Assembly: GCA_014843695.1 (NCBI GenBank)
Contig: CM026395.1
Span: forward strand, 49,024,557-49,088,556
DNA length: 64,000 nucleotides
From: Archivesica marissinica
Taxonomy: Eukaryota; Mollusca; Bivalvia; Venerida; Vesicomyidae
Direction: 5' to 3'
Positions within the stretch are counted from its first letter, which is position 1. Every line of letters begins with the position of its first letter. Shown here piece by piece: positions 13,828 to 24,460 of the stretch. Under the pieces are notes generated by a model. The model was given only the letters and a program-made list of their open reading frames with translations. It was not told where the DNA came from and did not search any database. The position numbers and the translations under genes were made by a program.

Positions 13828-14193
13828 TTGCTTCGTTTGTGTTTTGAGATTGAATCCTTTTTAAGCACAGTACATCCAGATCCAGTGAACGAATTCCCTT
13901 TTTTATGTTTAATACACAAACTGCACAAGAGTGATTTAGATTCACAGTCAATAATCAACCAAGGATTGCCAATTTTCCATTTTTCTTGTGGTTTAAGAGA
14001 TCTATTTTCAGTATTTTTAGCTTTTTTGGATACTGGCGAACTGCCAGATTCAGATTATACTTTACGTTTCTCAGCCATAATTAATAAAGCAGAAATTAAT
14101 ACCAATATATATACAAATATATCTATGAAAGAGTTACTCATTTGTATCCTTTTTAATCAGCTTAATTACCATGTTCATAAACAAATTATCTAA
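13828..14193 (+). CDS. unrecognised 121-codon ORF, second copy (doubtful)
   Basis: Copy of the 7834-8199 frame, with the same translation. No recognisable domain. It is present only because the 5,994-bp block is duplicated. Confidence 0.12.
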   Translation: MLRLCFEIESFLSTVHPDPVNEFPFLCLIHKLHKSDLDSQSIINQGLPIFHFSCGLRDLFSVFLAFLDTGELPDSDYTLRFSAIINKAEINTNIYTNISMKELLICILFNQLNYHVHKQII

Positions 14194-14661
14194 AACACTT
14201 AGCAGTGATGTGCTAAAACTGTCCTTTGATCTGTTTCAATTTCACCAAAGAAGTAGTAGAATCCATTAATGAGAGCATGTATCATAAACATTAGGATTAA
14301 CCATGCATTGTCTGCCTGTTTTGATAATAAATCAATCAGTCGTAAATTATCAACACCACTAAAACAACAAAGACAGAAATTGCCCTAAGGTCAATGACCA
14401 AGCTGCCAGTTTACTAGACTGTTACAGATTATCGATTTTTTTTCTCCATGTGAAGCAAATTAGTAAGCAACATTTTAAACCAGTCTGGATTGTTTTAGCA
14501 ATTTACATGCAGTGTTCTAAATTTAGCCATGACGGAAATTAAAGTTGCAGATTTTCGTAAAGTGATACTTTTTAGGCTTTGAGCCAAATATGAATTTTCT
14601 TGAGCCACATTTTCGTATTTTGAGCATTTGGCTCAAATGGCGAAGCACAGCGCTAGCCCTG

Positions 14662-17600
14662 ATGTATATCGCTAGTCCACACAGTATTGACTACAGATGT
14701 ATCAGTGGCAGCATGTGTATTACTAGTCCACACAGTATTGACTACAGATGCATCAGTGGCAGCATGTGTATCTCTAGTCCACACAGTACTGACTACAGAT
14801 GCATCAGTAGCAGCATGTGTATCTCTAGTCCACACAGTACTGACTACAGATGCATCAGTAGCAGCAGGTGTATTAATAGTCCGCACAGTACTGACTACAG
14901 ATGCATCAGTAGCAGCAGGTGTATTACTAGTCCACACAGTACTGACTACAGATGCATCAGTAGCAGCATGTGTATTACTAGTCCACACAGTACTGACTAC
15001 AGATGCATCAGTAGCAGCAGATGTATTAATAGTCCGCACAGTACTGACTACAGATGCATCAGTAGCAGCAGGTGTATTACTAGTCCACACAGTACTGACT
15101 ACTGACTACAGATGCATCAGTAGCAGCATGTGTATTACTAGTCCACACAATACTGACTACTGACTACAGATGCATCAGTAGCAGCATGTGTATTACTAGT
15201 CCACACAGTACTGACTACAGATGTATCAGTAGCAGCAGGTGTATTAATAGTCTGCACAGTACTGACTACAGATGCATCAGTAGCAGCAGGTGTATTACTA
15301 GTCCACCCAGTACTGACTACAGATGCATCAGTAGCAGCATGTGTATTACTAGTCCACACAGTACTGACTACTGACTACAGATGCATCAGTAGCAGCATGT
15401 GTATTACTAGTCCACACAGTACTGACTACAGATGCATCAGTGGCAGCATGTGTGTCTCTAGTCCGCACAGTGCTGACTACAGATGCACCAGTGGCAGCAT
15501 TTGTATCTCTAGTCCACACAGTACTGACTACAGATGCATCAGTGGCAGCATGTGTATCTCTAGTCCACACAGTACTGATTACAGATGCATCAGTGGCAGC
15601 ATGTGTATCTCTAGTCCATACAGTACTGACTACATGTGCATCAGTAGCAGCATGTGTATCTCTAGTCCACACAGTACTGACCACAGATGCATCAGTGGCA
15701 GCATGTGTATCTCTATACAACACAGTACTGACTACAGATGCATCAGTGGCAGCATGTATATCTCTAGTCCACACAGTATTGACTACAGATGCATCAGTGG
15801 CAGCATGTGTATCTCTAGTCCACACAGTACTGACTACAGATGCATCAGTGGCAGCATGTGTATCTCTAGTCCACACAGTATTGACCACAGATGCATCAGT
15901 GGCAGCATGTGTATCTCTAGTCCACACAGTATTGACTACAGATGCATCAGTGGCAGCATGTGTATCTCTAGTCCACACAGTATTGACCACAGATGCATCA
16001 GTGGCAGCATGTGTATCTCTAGTCCACACAGTATTGACTACAATGCATCGTGCACTGTGTATCCTAGTCCACACAGTATTGACCACAGATGCATCAGTGG
16101 CAGCATGTGTATCTCTAGTCCACACAGTATTGACTACAGATGCATCAGTGGCAGCATGTGTATCTCTAGTCCACACAGTACTGACTACAGATGCATCAGT
16201 AACAGCATGTGTATCTCTTGTCCACACAGTACTGACTACAGATGCATCAGTAGCAGCATGTGTATCTCTAGTCCACACAGTACTGACAACAGATGCATCA
16301 GTAGCAGCATGTGTATCTCTAGTCCACACAGTACTGACTACAGATGCATCAGTAGCAGCATGTGTATTACTAGTCCACACAGTACTGACTACAGATGCAT
16401 CAGTAGCAGCAGGTGTATTAATAGTCTGCACAGTACTGACTACAGATGCATCAGTAGCAGCAGGTGTATTACTAGTCCACACAGTACTCACCACAGATGC
16501 ATCAGTGGCAGCATGTGTATCTCTAGTCCACACAGTACTGACTACAGATGCATCAGTAGCAGCATGTGTATTACTAGTCCACACAGTACTGACTACAGAT
16601 GCATCAGTAGCAGCAGGTGTATTAATAGTCTGCACAGTACTGACTACAGATGCATCAGTAGCAGCAGGTGTATTACTAGTCCACACAGTACTCACCACAG
16701 ATGCATCAGTGGCAGCATGTGTATCTCTAGTCCACACAGTACTGACTACAGATGCATCAGTAGCAGCATGTGTATTACTAGTCCACACAGTACTGACTAC
16801 AGATGCATCAGTAGCAGCAGGTGTATTAATAGTCCGCACAGTACTGACTACAGATGCATCAGTAGCAGCAGGTGTATTACTAGTCCACACAGTACTGACT
16901 ACTGACTACAGATGCATCAGTAGCAGCATGTGTATTACTAGTCCACACAGTACTGACTACAGATGCATCAGTAGCAGCAGGTGTATTAATAGTCTGCACA
17001 GTACTGACTACAGATGCATCAGTAGCAGCAGGTGTATTACTAGTCCACCCAGTACTGACTACAGATGCATCAGTAGCAGCATGTGTATTACTAGTCCACA
17101 CAGTACTGACTACTGACTACAGATGCATCAGTAGCAGCATGTGTATTACTAGTCCACACAGTACTGACTACAGATGCATCAGTGGCAGCATGTGTATCTC
17201 TAGTCCGCACAGTACTGACTACAGATGCACCAGTGGCAGCATGTGTATCTCTAGTCCACACAGTACTGACTACAGATGCATCAGTGGCAGCATGTGTATC
17301 TCTAGTCCACACAGTACTGACTACAGATGCATCAGTGGCAGCATGTGTATCTCTAGTCCACACAGTACTGACCACAGATGCATCAGTGGCAGCATGTGTA
17401 TCTCTAGTCCACACAGTACTGACTACAGATGCATCAGTGGCAGCATGTGTATCTCTAGTCCACACAGTACTGACTACAGATGCATCAGTGGCAGCATGTG
17501 TATCTCTAGTCCACACAGTATTGACTACAGATGCATCAGTGGCAGCATGTGTATCTCTAGTCCACACAGTATTGACCACAGATGCATCAGTGGCAGCATG

Positions 17601-19660
17601 TGTATCTCTAGTCCACACAGTATTGACTACAGATGCATCAGTGGCAGCATGTGTATCTCTAGTCCACACAGTACTGACTACAGATGCATCAGTAACAGCA
17701 TGTGTATCTCTTGTCCACACAGTACTGACTACAGATGCATCAGTAGCAGCATGTGTATCTCTAGTCCACACAGTACTGACACAGATGCATCAGTGGCAGC
17801 ATGTGTATCTCTAGTCCACACAGTACTGACTACAGATGCATCAGTAGCAGCATGTGTATTACTAGTCCACACAGTACTGACTACAGATGCATCAGTAGCA
17901 GCAGGTGTATTAATAGTCTGCACAGTACTGACTACAGATGCATCAGTAGCAGCAGGTGTATTACTAGTCCACACAGTACTCACCACAGATGCATCAGTGG
18001 CAGCATGTGTATCTCTAGTCCACACAGTACTGACTACAGATGCATCAGTAGCAGCATGTGTATTACTAGTCCACACAGTACTGACTACAGATGCATCAGT
18101 AGCAGCAGGTGTATTAATAGTCTGCACAGTACTGACTACAGATGCATCAGTAGCAGCAGGTGTATTACTAGTCCACACAGTACTGACTACAGATGCATCA
18201 GTAGCAGCATGTGTAGTACTAGTCCACACAGTACTGACTACTGACTACAGATGCATCAGTAGCAGCATGTGTATTACTAGTCCACACAGTACTGACTACA
18301 GATGCATCAGTAGCAGCAGGTGTATTAATAGTCCGCACAGTACTGACTACAGATGCATCAGTAGCAGCAGGTGTATTACTAGTCCACACAGTACTGACTA
18401 CAGATGCATCAGTAGCAGCATGTGTATTACTAGTCCACACAGTACTGACTACAGATGCATCAGTAGCAGCATGTGTATTACTAGTCCACACAGTACTGAC
18501 TACAGATGCATCAGTAGCAGCAGGTGTATTAATAGTCCGCACAGTACTGACTACAGATGCATCAGTAGCAGCAGGTGTATTACTAGTCCACACAGTACTG
18601 ACTACAGATGCATCAGTAGCAGCATGTGTATTACTAGTCCACACAGTACTGACTACAGATGCATCAGTAGCAGCATGTGTATTACTAGTCCACACAGTAC
18701 TGACTACAGATGCATCAGTGGCAGCATGTGTGTCTCTAGTCCGCACAGTGCTGACTACAGATGCACCAGTGGCAGCATTTGTATCTCTAGTCCACACAGT
18801 ACTGACTACAGATGCATCAGTGGCAGCATGTGTATCTCTAATCCACACAGTACTGATTACAGATGCATCAGTGGCAGCATGTGTATCTCTAGTCCATACA
18901 GTACTGACTACATGTGCATCAGTAGCAGCATGTGTATCTCTAGTCCACATAGTACTGACCACAGATGCATCAGTGGCAGCATGTGTATCTCTATACCACA
19001 CAGTACTGACTACAGATGCATCAGTGGCATCATGTGTATCTCTAGTCCACACAGTATTGACTACAGATGCATCAGTGGCAGCATGTGTATCTCTAGTCCA
19101 CACAGTACTGACTACAGATGCATCAGTGGCAGCATGTGTATCTCTAGTCTACACAGTATTGACCAAAGATGCATCAGTGGCAGCATGTGTATCTCTAGTC
19201 CACACAGTATTGACTACAGATGCATCAGTGGCAGCATGTGTATCTCTAGTCCACACAGTATTAACCACAGATGCATCAGTGGCAGCATGTGTATCTCTAG
19301 TCCACACAGTATTGACTACAGATGCATCAGTGGCAACATGTGTATCTCTAGTCCACACAGTATTGACCACAGATGCATCAGTGGCAGCATGTGTATCTCT
19401 AGTCCACACAGTATTGACTACAGATGCATCAGTGGCAGCATGTGTATCTCTAGTCCACACAGTACTGACTACAGATGCATCAGTGGCAGCATCTGTATCT
19501 CTAGTCCACACAGTATTGACCACAGATGCATCAGTGGCAGCATGTGTATCTCTAGTCCACACAGTACTGACCACAGATGCATCAGTGGCAGCATGTGTAT
19601 CTCTAGTCCACACAGTACTGACTACAGATGCACCAGTGGCAGCATTTGTATCATTAGTCA
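14662..19660. repeat. 51-bp minisatellite, divergent third block
   Basis: It starts like the two previous units ('atgtatatcgctagtcc') but lacks three 51-bp units present at 8818-8970. From about 15600 it follows its own arrangement, with internal sub-block repeats such as 15397-16905 resembling 17139-18244 and 18670-19660. One unit is scrambled near 16041-16070. The array ends at about 19660 in a degenerate unit and passes into single-copy sequence. No transposon copy is present here. Confidence 0.95.
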
Positions 19661-19984
19661 CACAGTACTGGCTAGAGATTCCCAGCCTCTGTCTCTACAG
19701 AGGAAAAGCAACCAGCCATGCACAGCATGAAACTAAAAAGCAAAGCACATAAAAGGCAAAGGACAGCACAATATGAACATGGCACAATTGGAGCAAATCA
19801 CTAGACAGTATAAGGAATTAATATAAAACATATGTTGTTGTTGTTGATCTACTGTTGACTAATAACAGGGTTTTCACTGCTATTCACCAAATTCATTTTT
19901 GGCGAAAAAAATGATCTAAACTGTAAACGTCTTCCTGTCCCCTTGTAATAACTTTTGATGAGAATCAATTTGTGGGTTTTTCAG
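19661..19984. other. single-copy flank upstream of the first visible CLP1 exon
   Basis: Between the satellite and the exon I see no repeat array, no convincing start exon and no promoter motif I would defend. The stretch ends in a polypyrimidine run and the acceptor 'tttttcag' at 19977-19984. The CLP1 start codon and first exon are therefore either hidden in or left of the satellite, or too short to recognise. Confidence 0.6.
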
Positions 19985-20062
19985 AGAGTGGAGGAGTTCC
20001 AGTTAGATAAAGAGTCGGAGCTGAGGTTTGAGGTGGAGTCTGGATCAACCGTGCAGCTAGAG
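19985..20062 (+). CDS. CLP1: CLP1 exon encoding the N-terminal domain start
   Basis: CLP1 is the ATP-dependent RNA 5'-hydroxyl kinase that belongs to the pre-mRNA cleavage factor IIm (with PCF11) and to the tRNA splicing endonuclease complex. It acts in the nucleus. This 78-bp exon gives 26 codons (RVEEFQLDKE... to ...STVQLE) that align with the start of the N-terminal beta-sandwich domain, about residues 12-37 of animal CLP1. Hallmark residues are the ELRFEVE stretch and the VQLE end. Acceptor is cag at 19982-19984 and donor is gtgaga at 20063. Both boundaries are phase 0. There is no ATG, so an upstream coding exon of roughly a dozen codons must exist. The exons of this gene are short and far apart. 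Identification rests on protein similarity that continues collinearly through all eight exons. Confidence 0.93.
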
Positions 20063-20180
20063 GTGAGATCAAATACTTAATCCTCACCACTGTAACAATA
20101 AGTTTGAATCCCACTTGAGGTGTGAAAATGTTTCATGTGAACAATCTAATATTATCTAACTGTCTGTTTAGTATATATAA

Positions 20181-20382
20181 ATTAATTTTAGCTTGATTGC
20201 TTACAACTTATATTAATCACTCTCGAGACCTCATTCCTGATGGAATCCATCGCCACGAGGGAGAGACAAGAGGTAACATGGAATTTAAATGCCTTGCCTA
20301 AGGGCACAATCATAATGCAGTAGGGCTCGAACTCCGGACCTTTCGCACGCGAACGCGCATCCACTGCGCTATCACGACTTCC
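20181..20382 (-). mobile_element. tRNA-derived SINE, family A, full head
   Basis: On the minus strand 20323-20382 reads as a tRNA-like promoter. Box A is TAGCGCAGTGG and box B is AGTTCGAGCCC, the spacing of an RNA polymerase III promoter. The body continues leftwards to about 20181 and contains 'cctcattcctgatggaatcc', which recurs in the truncated copy at 24197-24294. It is a SINE in antisense orientation within CLP1 intron 1. It is not a working tRNA, since no complete cloverleaf with an acceptor stem is present. Confidence 0.7.
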
Positions 20383-20399
20383 ACAAACGTATTTTTGTG

Positions 20400-21330
20400 A
20401 TACCCAGGTTCCCGTCAGTGTCTGCAATTCTTGCCCCACCAATAAATGCTGAAATATTAAGATATATACATGTAACCTGAGCTGTCATTGCCATTTTAAT
20501 CTCGCCTGACATTTATGTTACATTGAATATCATTAGCATTATACGGTCACCTGGAAAGAGCAGTCACCGGGTGTCAACAGCAAGTACAAACTAAAATTAC
20601 ACCTGGTATTAGCGGCCACCTGGTGTCTGCAGCCAGCTACCGGTATATTTCATCCCAAATCCCATTTTCTCCACTGCACGAGATGGCCACATGTCATACA
20701 AAATGTGTTGAAAATTGAATTAACGCAATCGTATCAGCTGTTGTGTATTGACCTTGACATTTAGTAAAATACTATTATGACAGAGAAATTGATGATAATA
20801 ACAATCGGCCGGGAAATAGATTGTACAGTTGTATTTAATTCAAAGAATCATGGTAATTATTGTGCCCCAAGTATCTATCCTTGGCATAATCATAAGATCT
20901 GATATTGATTGAGAATTTTTTTTTATTTCGAAAGACTGATCAAATAATATTTTCCTACCAATTCAGGCTTTTGTATGCAAATGCGAGTAATTATGTTTTA
21001 CTGGAATATCCGGGTACTAACGATCACGGGCACCTACTCTCCTGAAAATCTCCAATCGTATTTCAAATATGTGTAACCAACTTAAATTGCAACAAAATTA
21101 CAGTCGCAATGACTTCCAAACGTATCGATAAGTGTCTTGTTAGAATGGCAGTACGAATTACCCAAAACCATCCAAATCTATCCATAATTACCGCGTGCAT
21201 TCAACACGTTTGTTTTGGTTTGTCAGCAGAAGTGCAAATAAAACAAAAATTAAGTTATAATAAGATTGTTGTCGCATATTAAAAGGAAACATTACATGGG
21301 CCTGACAGCTTTGTTTTACTCAAAATGGTA
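20400..21330. other. intron 1 sequence without recognised genes
   Basis: AT-rich intronic sequence. Phrases near 20545-20640 ('ggtcacctgg', 'cagtcaccggg', 'cggccacctgg') look like decayed short repeats. I found no exon or RNA gene. Confidence 0.5.
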
Positions 21331-21333
21331 ATT

Positions 21334-21424
21334 ACATGGATCAATCAAATGGAGTCATATATATATGTCTTAATAAGACACACATATATATATATATATA
21401 GGATTCGATTTGATTGATCTATGT
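21334..21424. repeat. 91-bp near-perfect hairpin with TA-rich stem
   Basis: The left arm starts ACATGGATCAATCAAAT and the right arm ends ATTTGATTGATCTATGT. The arms continue through (TA)n runs to a short loop around 'cttaataag'. It could be a small MITE or a cruciform-forming sequence in intron 1. Confidence 0.7.
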
Positions 21425-21539
21425 TTGATTGTCAAGTGTTTCATACTTGTGTTTAATATACCATATCTAAGTATTATTGTTCTTACAACAACGTCATCTA
21501 AGCGCAAATGCCTGATGTTAGAGGATTAGTAGCTGGAGA

Positions 21540-21588
21540 GTGGCCGTATGATGTAAGCTGTTGGTGCGGCTATAAACCCCAAAACAAA
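21540..21588. mobile_element. LINE/SINE-type 3' tail fragment
   Basis: The stretch 'ggccgtatgatgtaagctgt' followed by 'tggtgcggctataaacccc' resembles the tail at 39580-39630 ('gtcgccatataacctaagct', 'gttggtgcgactttaacccc'). Two similar tails at unrelated sites suggest the 3' end of a retroposon family. The rest of the element is not recognised. Confidence 0.45.
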
Positions 21589-21982
21589 TACCGTACATAC
21601 TCGCCTATAAGACGACCCCCAACTTTGATATTAAATCAGTGGTATTTTGCATAGACACGCATATAAGACGGGTTGAGATAATGGAATCAAAGACCAAACA
21701 AATTAACTAAACACTGTAAATGATTTCAAATCATGTACAACAATAAATTTGATATGCAAAATGCTATTGACAAGTTCAGTTTACAGACAGAGCTATGAAA
21801 GTCTAGGCTTTTGTTACACCGTTTGAGTTATTTCAATATAAGGTCATCAATTATTGAGTCAGAACCAAATGATTTTTGTAAAAAATTGTTTAATTTTTTT
21901 TTATCACTCGCTTATAAGACGGGAAGCCACTTTGAGGCCATAATGATAAAATTGCCATCTTTATAGGTGAGTAAATACTGTA
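21589..21982. mobile_element. MITE-like element with about 25-bp imperfect terminal inverted repeats
   Basis: The left end TACCGTACATACTCGCCTAT (21589-) is matched in reverse complement at the right end (tataggtgagtaaatactgta, ending 21982). 'Cttataagacg'-type motifs occur inside both ends. Length is 394 bp with no coding capacity. Superfamily not determined. Confidence 0.55.
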
Positions 21983-22114
21983 AAGCTGAGAGAGATGCAT
22001 ACCTGAGGATGGAACCTGGGTTACATTAGTGAGAAGCTATAATCATTGCACTAATTGGACTGTAGATACATGTAAATTGTGATATTTCTTCCAATGTGAG
22101 AACATCTTTTTCAG

Positions 22115-22228
22115 CTGGTCAATGGAAAGGCAGAGATATATGGCAGTGAACTGACCTCTGGGCGGAAGTACATCTTTAGTGCTGGGTCCAAGGTTGCCGT
22201 CTTCTCATGGCATAGTTGCCAAATAAAA
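22115..22228 (+). CDS. CLP1: CLP1 exon, N-terminal domain continued
   Basis: This 114-bp exon (38 codons) translates from LVNGKAEIYGSEL to VFSWHSCQIK. It aligns with the second half of the CLP1 N-terminal domain, where other animals have LLTGMAEIFGTEL and VFTWHGCSVQ. The acceptor is a standard tttttcag ending at 22114. The downstream boundary is unusual: codon AAA (22226-22228) is followed directly by ATATCCTTT, the U12 donor consensus. The next exon resumes exactly at the homologous residue (Leu of the LSGRTEVAY block). Both boundaries are phase 0. Confidence 0.95.
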
Positions 22229-22270
22229 ATATCCTTTGTTACATTCTTGTCAAAACAGGATTCATTTTTG

Positions 22271-22345
22271 TCTCGCTCACTTTAATGGAGAGGGAGACTA
22301 GGCAGTCACCTTTCCGACAACGCCGCCGTCAACAATTACATAGCA
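22271..22345. repeat. dispersed repeat fragment
   Basis: 'ctcgctcactttaatggaga' followed by 'gggagactaggcagtcacct' resembles 24312-24362 ('cgcccactttagttgataaa', 'cgagactaagcagtcacctt'). A decayed interspersed element of unknown class. Confidence 0.45.
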
Positions 22346-22478
22346 TATGACAGCGGAAGTTGTGTTCCTTGCCTGGCGGAAATAACAATATGCTGAATAG
22401 CTACAAAACTAAAATGTAAATAAACAAATCTTTCAGTCGATCGAGCATTCTACGAAAAGAACAGTTACTGTAGTCTGT

Positions 22479-22628
22479 AATTTCTCAAGCGGCGCAGTTC
22501 GTGTTGAAACGAGCGTTCTGATTGGATTATGATTATTCTTCATATCAAAAACAAACATCTTGTTACATTCTAATAATCCAATCAGAACGCTCGTTTCAAC
22601 GCAATTCAATTGCGCCACTTGAGAAATT
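22479..22628. mobile_element. 150-bp long-terminal-inverted-repeat MITE
   Basis: Two arms of about 52 bp are near-perfect inverted copies. The left arm runs from AATTTCTCAAGCGGCGCAGT to TTCTGATTGGATTAT, and the right arm runs from ATAATCCAATCAGAACGCTC to GCCACTTGAGAAATT. The loop is about 45 bp. The element sits within the U12-type intron and would fold into a stable stem in the pre-mRNA. Confidence 0.75.
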
Positions 22629-23118
22629 GAAAAATTCTACGAAATCTCTTTTTGCCGTACATTTTTGCCGAATAAACCTACACGTTAGTGGAAACATATT
22701 TTATTCATAATGTTATTCACAGTTAAAACTCTCCCGTCGAAGATTTTTTTTGTTGCTGACAGAACCCGTGTCCTAGTATGGAAATATGACCTGCTATGGC
22801 CAATGTCTGTGGCAATTGTTTGCAAAGTATACATGCACGCAGCTTAAAGTTGTGTTTTATTTGAAGAACAATATAAAGACTCGGGATAGGCGTTATATTT
22901 GGATAGATTTGTACAAAATTGTTTCAGATAGGGCCATTTTACTGATCGATGCGAAATCTGACATCCCACAGAGTAGAATCCCTGTACTTAAATATATATA
23001 CTAGTACCCCCAAACGTGCCGAATCCCTGTGATTATGGGGGGAATAAACTGGTTGCTTCTAACAGAGGCCTAAAACCAACAACAAACAAACATTCATTAT
23101 AAAGGCCATGGAGACACT

Positions 23119-23316
23119 GGAGGTGGGGTAGATATGCTGACTGCTTATCCACTGATTGATAGCTAAATGGCTGTCGTATGTATGGATATATAGTAGTATA
23201 TTAGCCTATATCTCTATGGAGGTGGGGTAGATATGCTGACTGCGTATCCACAGATTGATAGGTAAATGGCTGTCACATGTATGGAGATATAGTAGTATAT
23301 TAGCCTAATTGTGTAT
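23119..23316. repeat. two-copy 99-bp tandem duplication
   Basis: The block starting 'ggaggtggggtagatatgct' at 23119 repeats at 23218 with about ten differences. It ends shortly before the U12 branch region and leaves the splice signals intact. Confidence 0.85.
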
Positions 23317-23421
23317 ATGGGAAAGGGTTGAGGTAGTTTTGACTTCAATGCTGAACTAGATCATTGAATTACATGGCATTAAAATATGCATTCACATGTA
23401 TGTTTCCTTCACTGCTCCCAC

Positions 23422-23547
23422 CTGATTGGTCGTACCGATGTTGCGTATATCTCCAAGGAGACGCCAATGGTTGTTTATCTCAACGCACACGTTGCTCTGG
23501 AACAAATGAGGGAGAAGTCAGAGGCAGAGGAGACTCGAGGACCAAGG
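23422..23547 (+). CDS. CLP1: CLP1 exon, end of N-terminal domain and linker
   Basis: This 126-bp exon (42 codons) opens [20 protein letters not shown] and continues [22 protein letters not shown]. Other CLP1 proteins have [20 protein letters not shown] and NTHTALEQMR with an acidic-basic linker ending RGPR. It closes the N-terminal domain and leads into the P-loop domain. The upstream boundary is the AC of the U12-type intron. The donor is gtatgt at 23548, an ordinary U2 type. Phase 0 on both sides. Confidence 0.95.
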
Positions 23548-24170
23548 GTATGTACGATTTTTATTCACTCTAGTCCAGTGATTTGGGGGTAGGGGTGAGA
23601 GTCATAGAGCAGTAACAACTGTACATTTTTATATTGAGTGTTATTTTTTAATACAAATTTTAGAATTATGGATTTTACGGAATGGAAGAAAATAATCCTT
23701 CACACATTGCACTAATTTACCCAATATTTAAGCGTGTCCAAATTTGCCATCCAATTTATTTTTAAGGTTATAAATTTTACCTCTTAAGACAAGTGCACAG
23801 TTTCTTATTTGTGTCAGTATAGATCCAGTTCAGCCGCGGTGTAACGTCATGGCTTGTCAGAATCTATTTTGTTTTCTATTCAGCCAAGTGTTTTAGCTCC
23901 ACTATCCGAATGGCAACAGCATAGAGTCTGATCAGATGGCACGTTCTGTACAATCTGATCTGTCTCTCTGCTGTTTGCAAAAACGAATATACTTGTTTCC
24001 AGGACTGTAAGGGTTAAAAATTCAAAATTGTTTTATTTGAAATACCTGTTCTGGATTGAACTTCCATTTTTTTCTATACGACCCTTGATTTGTTTATGGA
24101 TACATTTAACTTTTACAAGCAGATACATCTACCTGTACTCTATAAGGCCACCTTATTTGCTTCTAGGGCT
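23548..24170. other. intron 3, 5' part, no features seen
   Basis: AT-rich intronic sequence downstream of the exon 3 donor. I see no repeat array, tRNA-like box or exon. Confidence 0.5.
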
Positions 24171-24196
24171 TGTGTGTATTTTTAGTTTATACAAAT

Positions 24197-24294
24197 TTAT
24201 TTTAGCTCGATTACGAAACAAGTTCTTACTCGATACCTCATTCCTGATGGAATCCATCGACATGAGGGAGAGAGAAGAGGCAACATGGAATTTA
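24197..24294 (-). mobile_element. SINE family A, truncated copy
   Basis: It shares the body of the element at 20181-20382, including 'cctcattcctgatggaatcc' and 'caacatggaattta'. It stops before the tRNA-like head, so it is truncated on the head side. Confidence 0.6.
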
Positions 24295-24311
24295 TCCACT
24301 AGTGTTTAGAG

Positions 24312-24378
24312 CGTTTGTTTCGCCCACTTTAGTTGATAAACGAGACTAAGCAGTCACCTTCCCGGCATTAATTGCATA
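24312..24378. repeat. dispersed repeat fragment
   Basis: The second copy of the fragment at 22271-22345 ('cactttagttgataaacgag', then 'actaagcagtcaccttccc'). Confidence 0.4.
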
Positions 24379-24460
24379 TAACTAAAGCACCGTCAAATGT
24401 AATGCTTTGATAACTTGTATACTGTTTCTAATGGTTGTTCCTCCTCCCCCAACCTGTCCG

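Larger units (their letters stand above)
12815..14661. mobile_element. hAT-like non-autonomous DNA transposon, copy 2
   Basis: Same 1,847-bp element at the same site in the second higher-order unit, with the same ATGTA flanks. Differences noticed against copy 1 are c7433/a13427 and g7566/a13560. The second falls in the inner element's right terminal repeat. Sharing the insertion site shows that transposition preceded the block duplication. Confidence 0.8.
22229..23421 (+). other. CLP1: U12-type AT-AC intron in CLP1
   Basis: The intron starts ATATCCTTT (22229-22237), a full match to the minor-spliceosome donor of the AT-AC subclass. It ends in AC (23420-23421). A branch-site candidate TTCCTTCAC lies at 23404-23412, one base from the TTCCTTRAC consensus, with its adenosine at 23411, ten bases before the 3' end and within the usual U12 distance. 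A normal GT-AG alternative is excluded: no AG occurs between the in-frame TAA near 23380 and the conserved codon CTG at 23422. Splicing here restores an uninterrupted CLP1 alignment. Confidence 0.9.

Noticed and set aside
22235..23360. Ordinary GT-AG splicing of intron 2 (GT at 22238 with an upstream AG)
   Set aside because: The nearest upstream AG would place the in-frame TAA near 23380 inside the exon, and no AG lies between that stop and the conserved codons. The AT-AC solution restores the alignment exactly.
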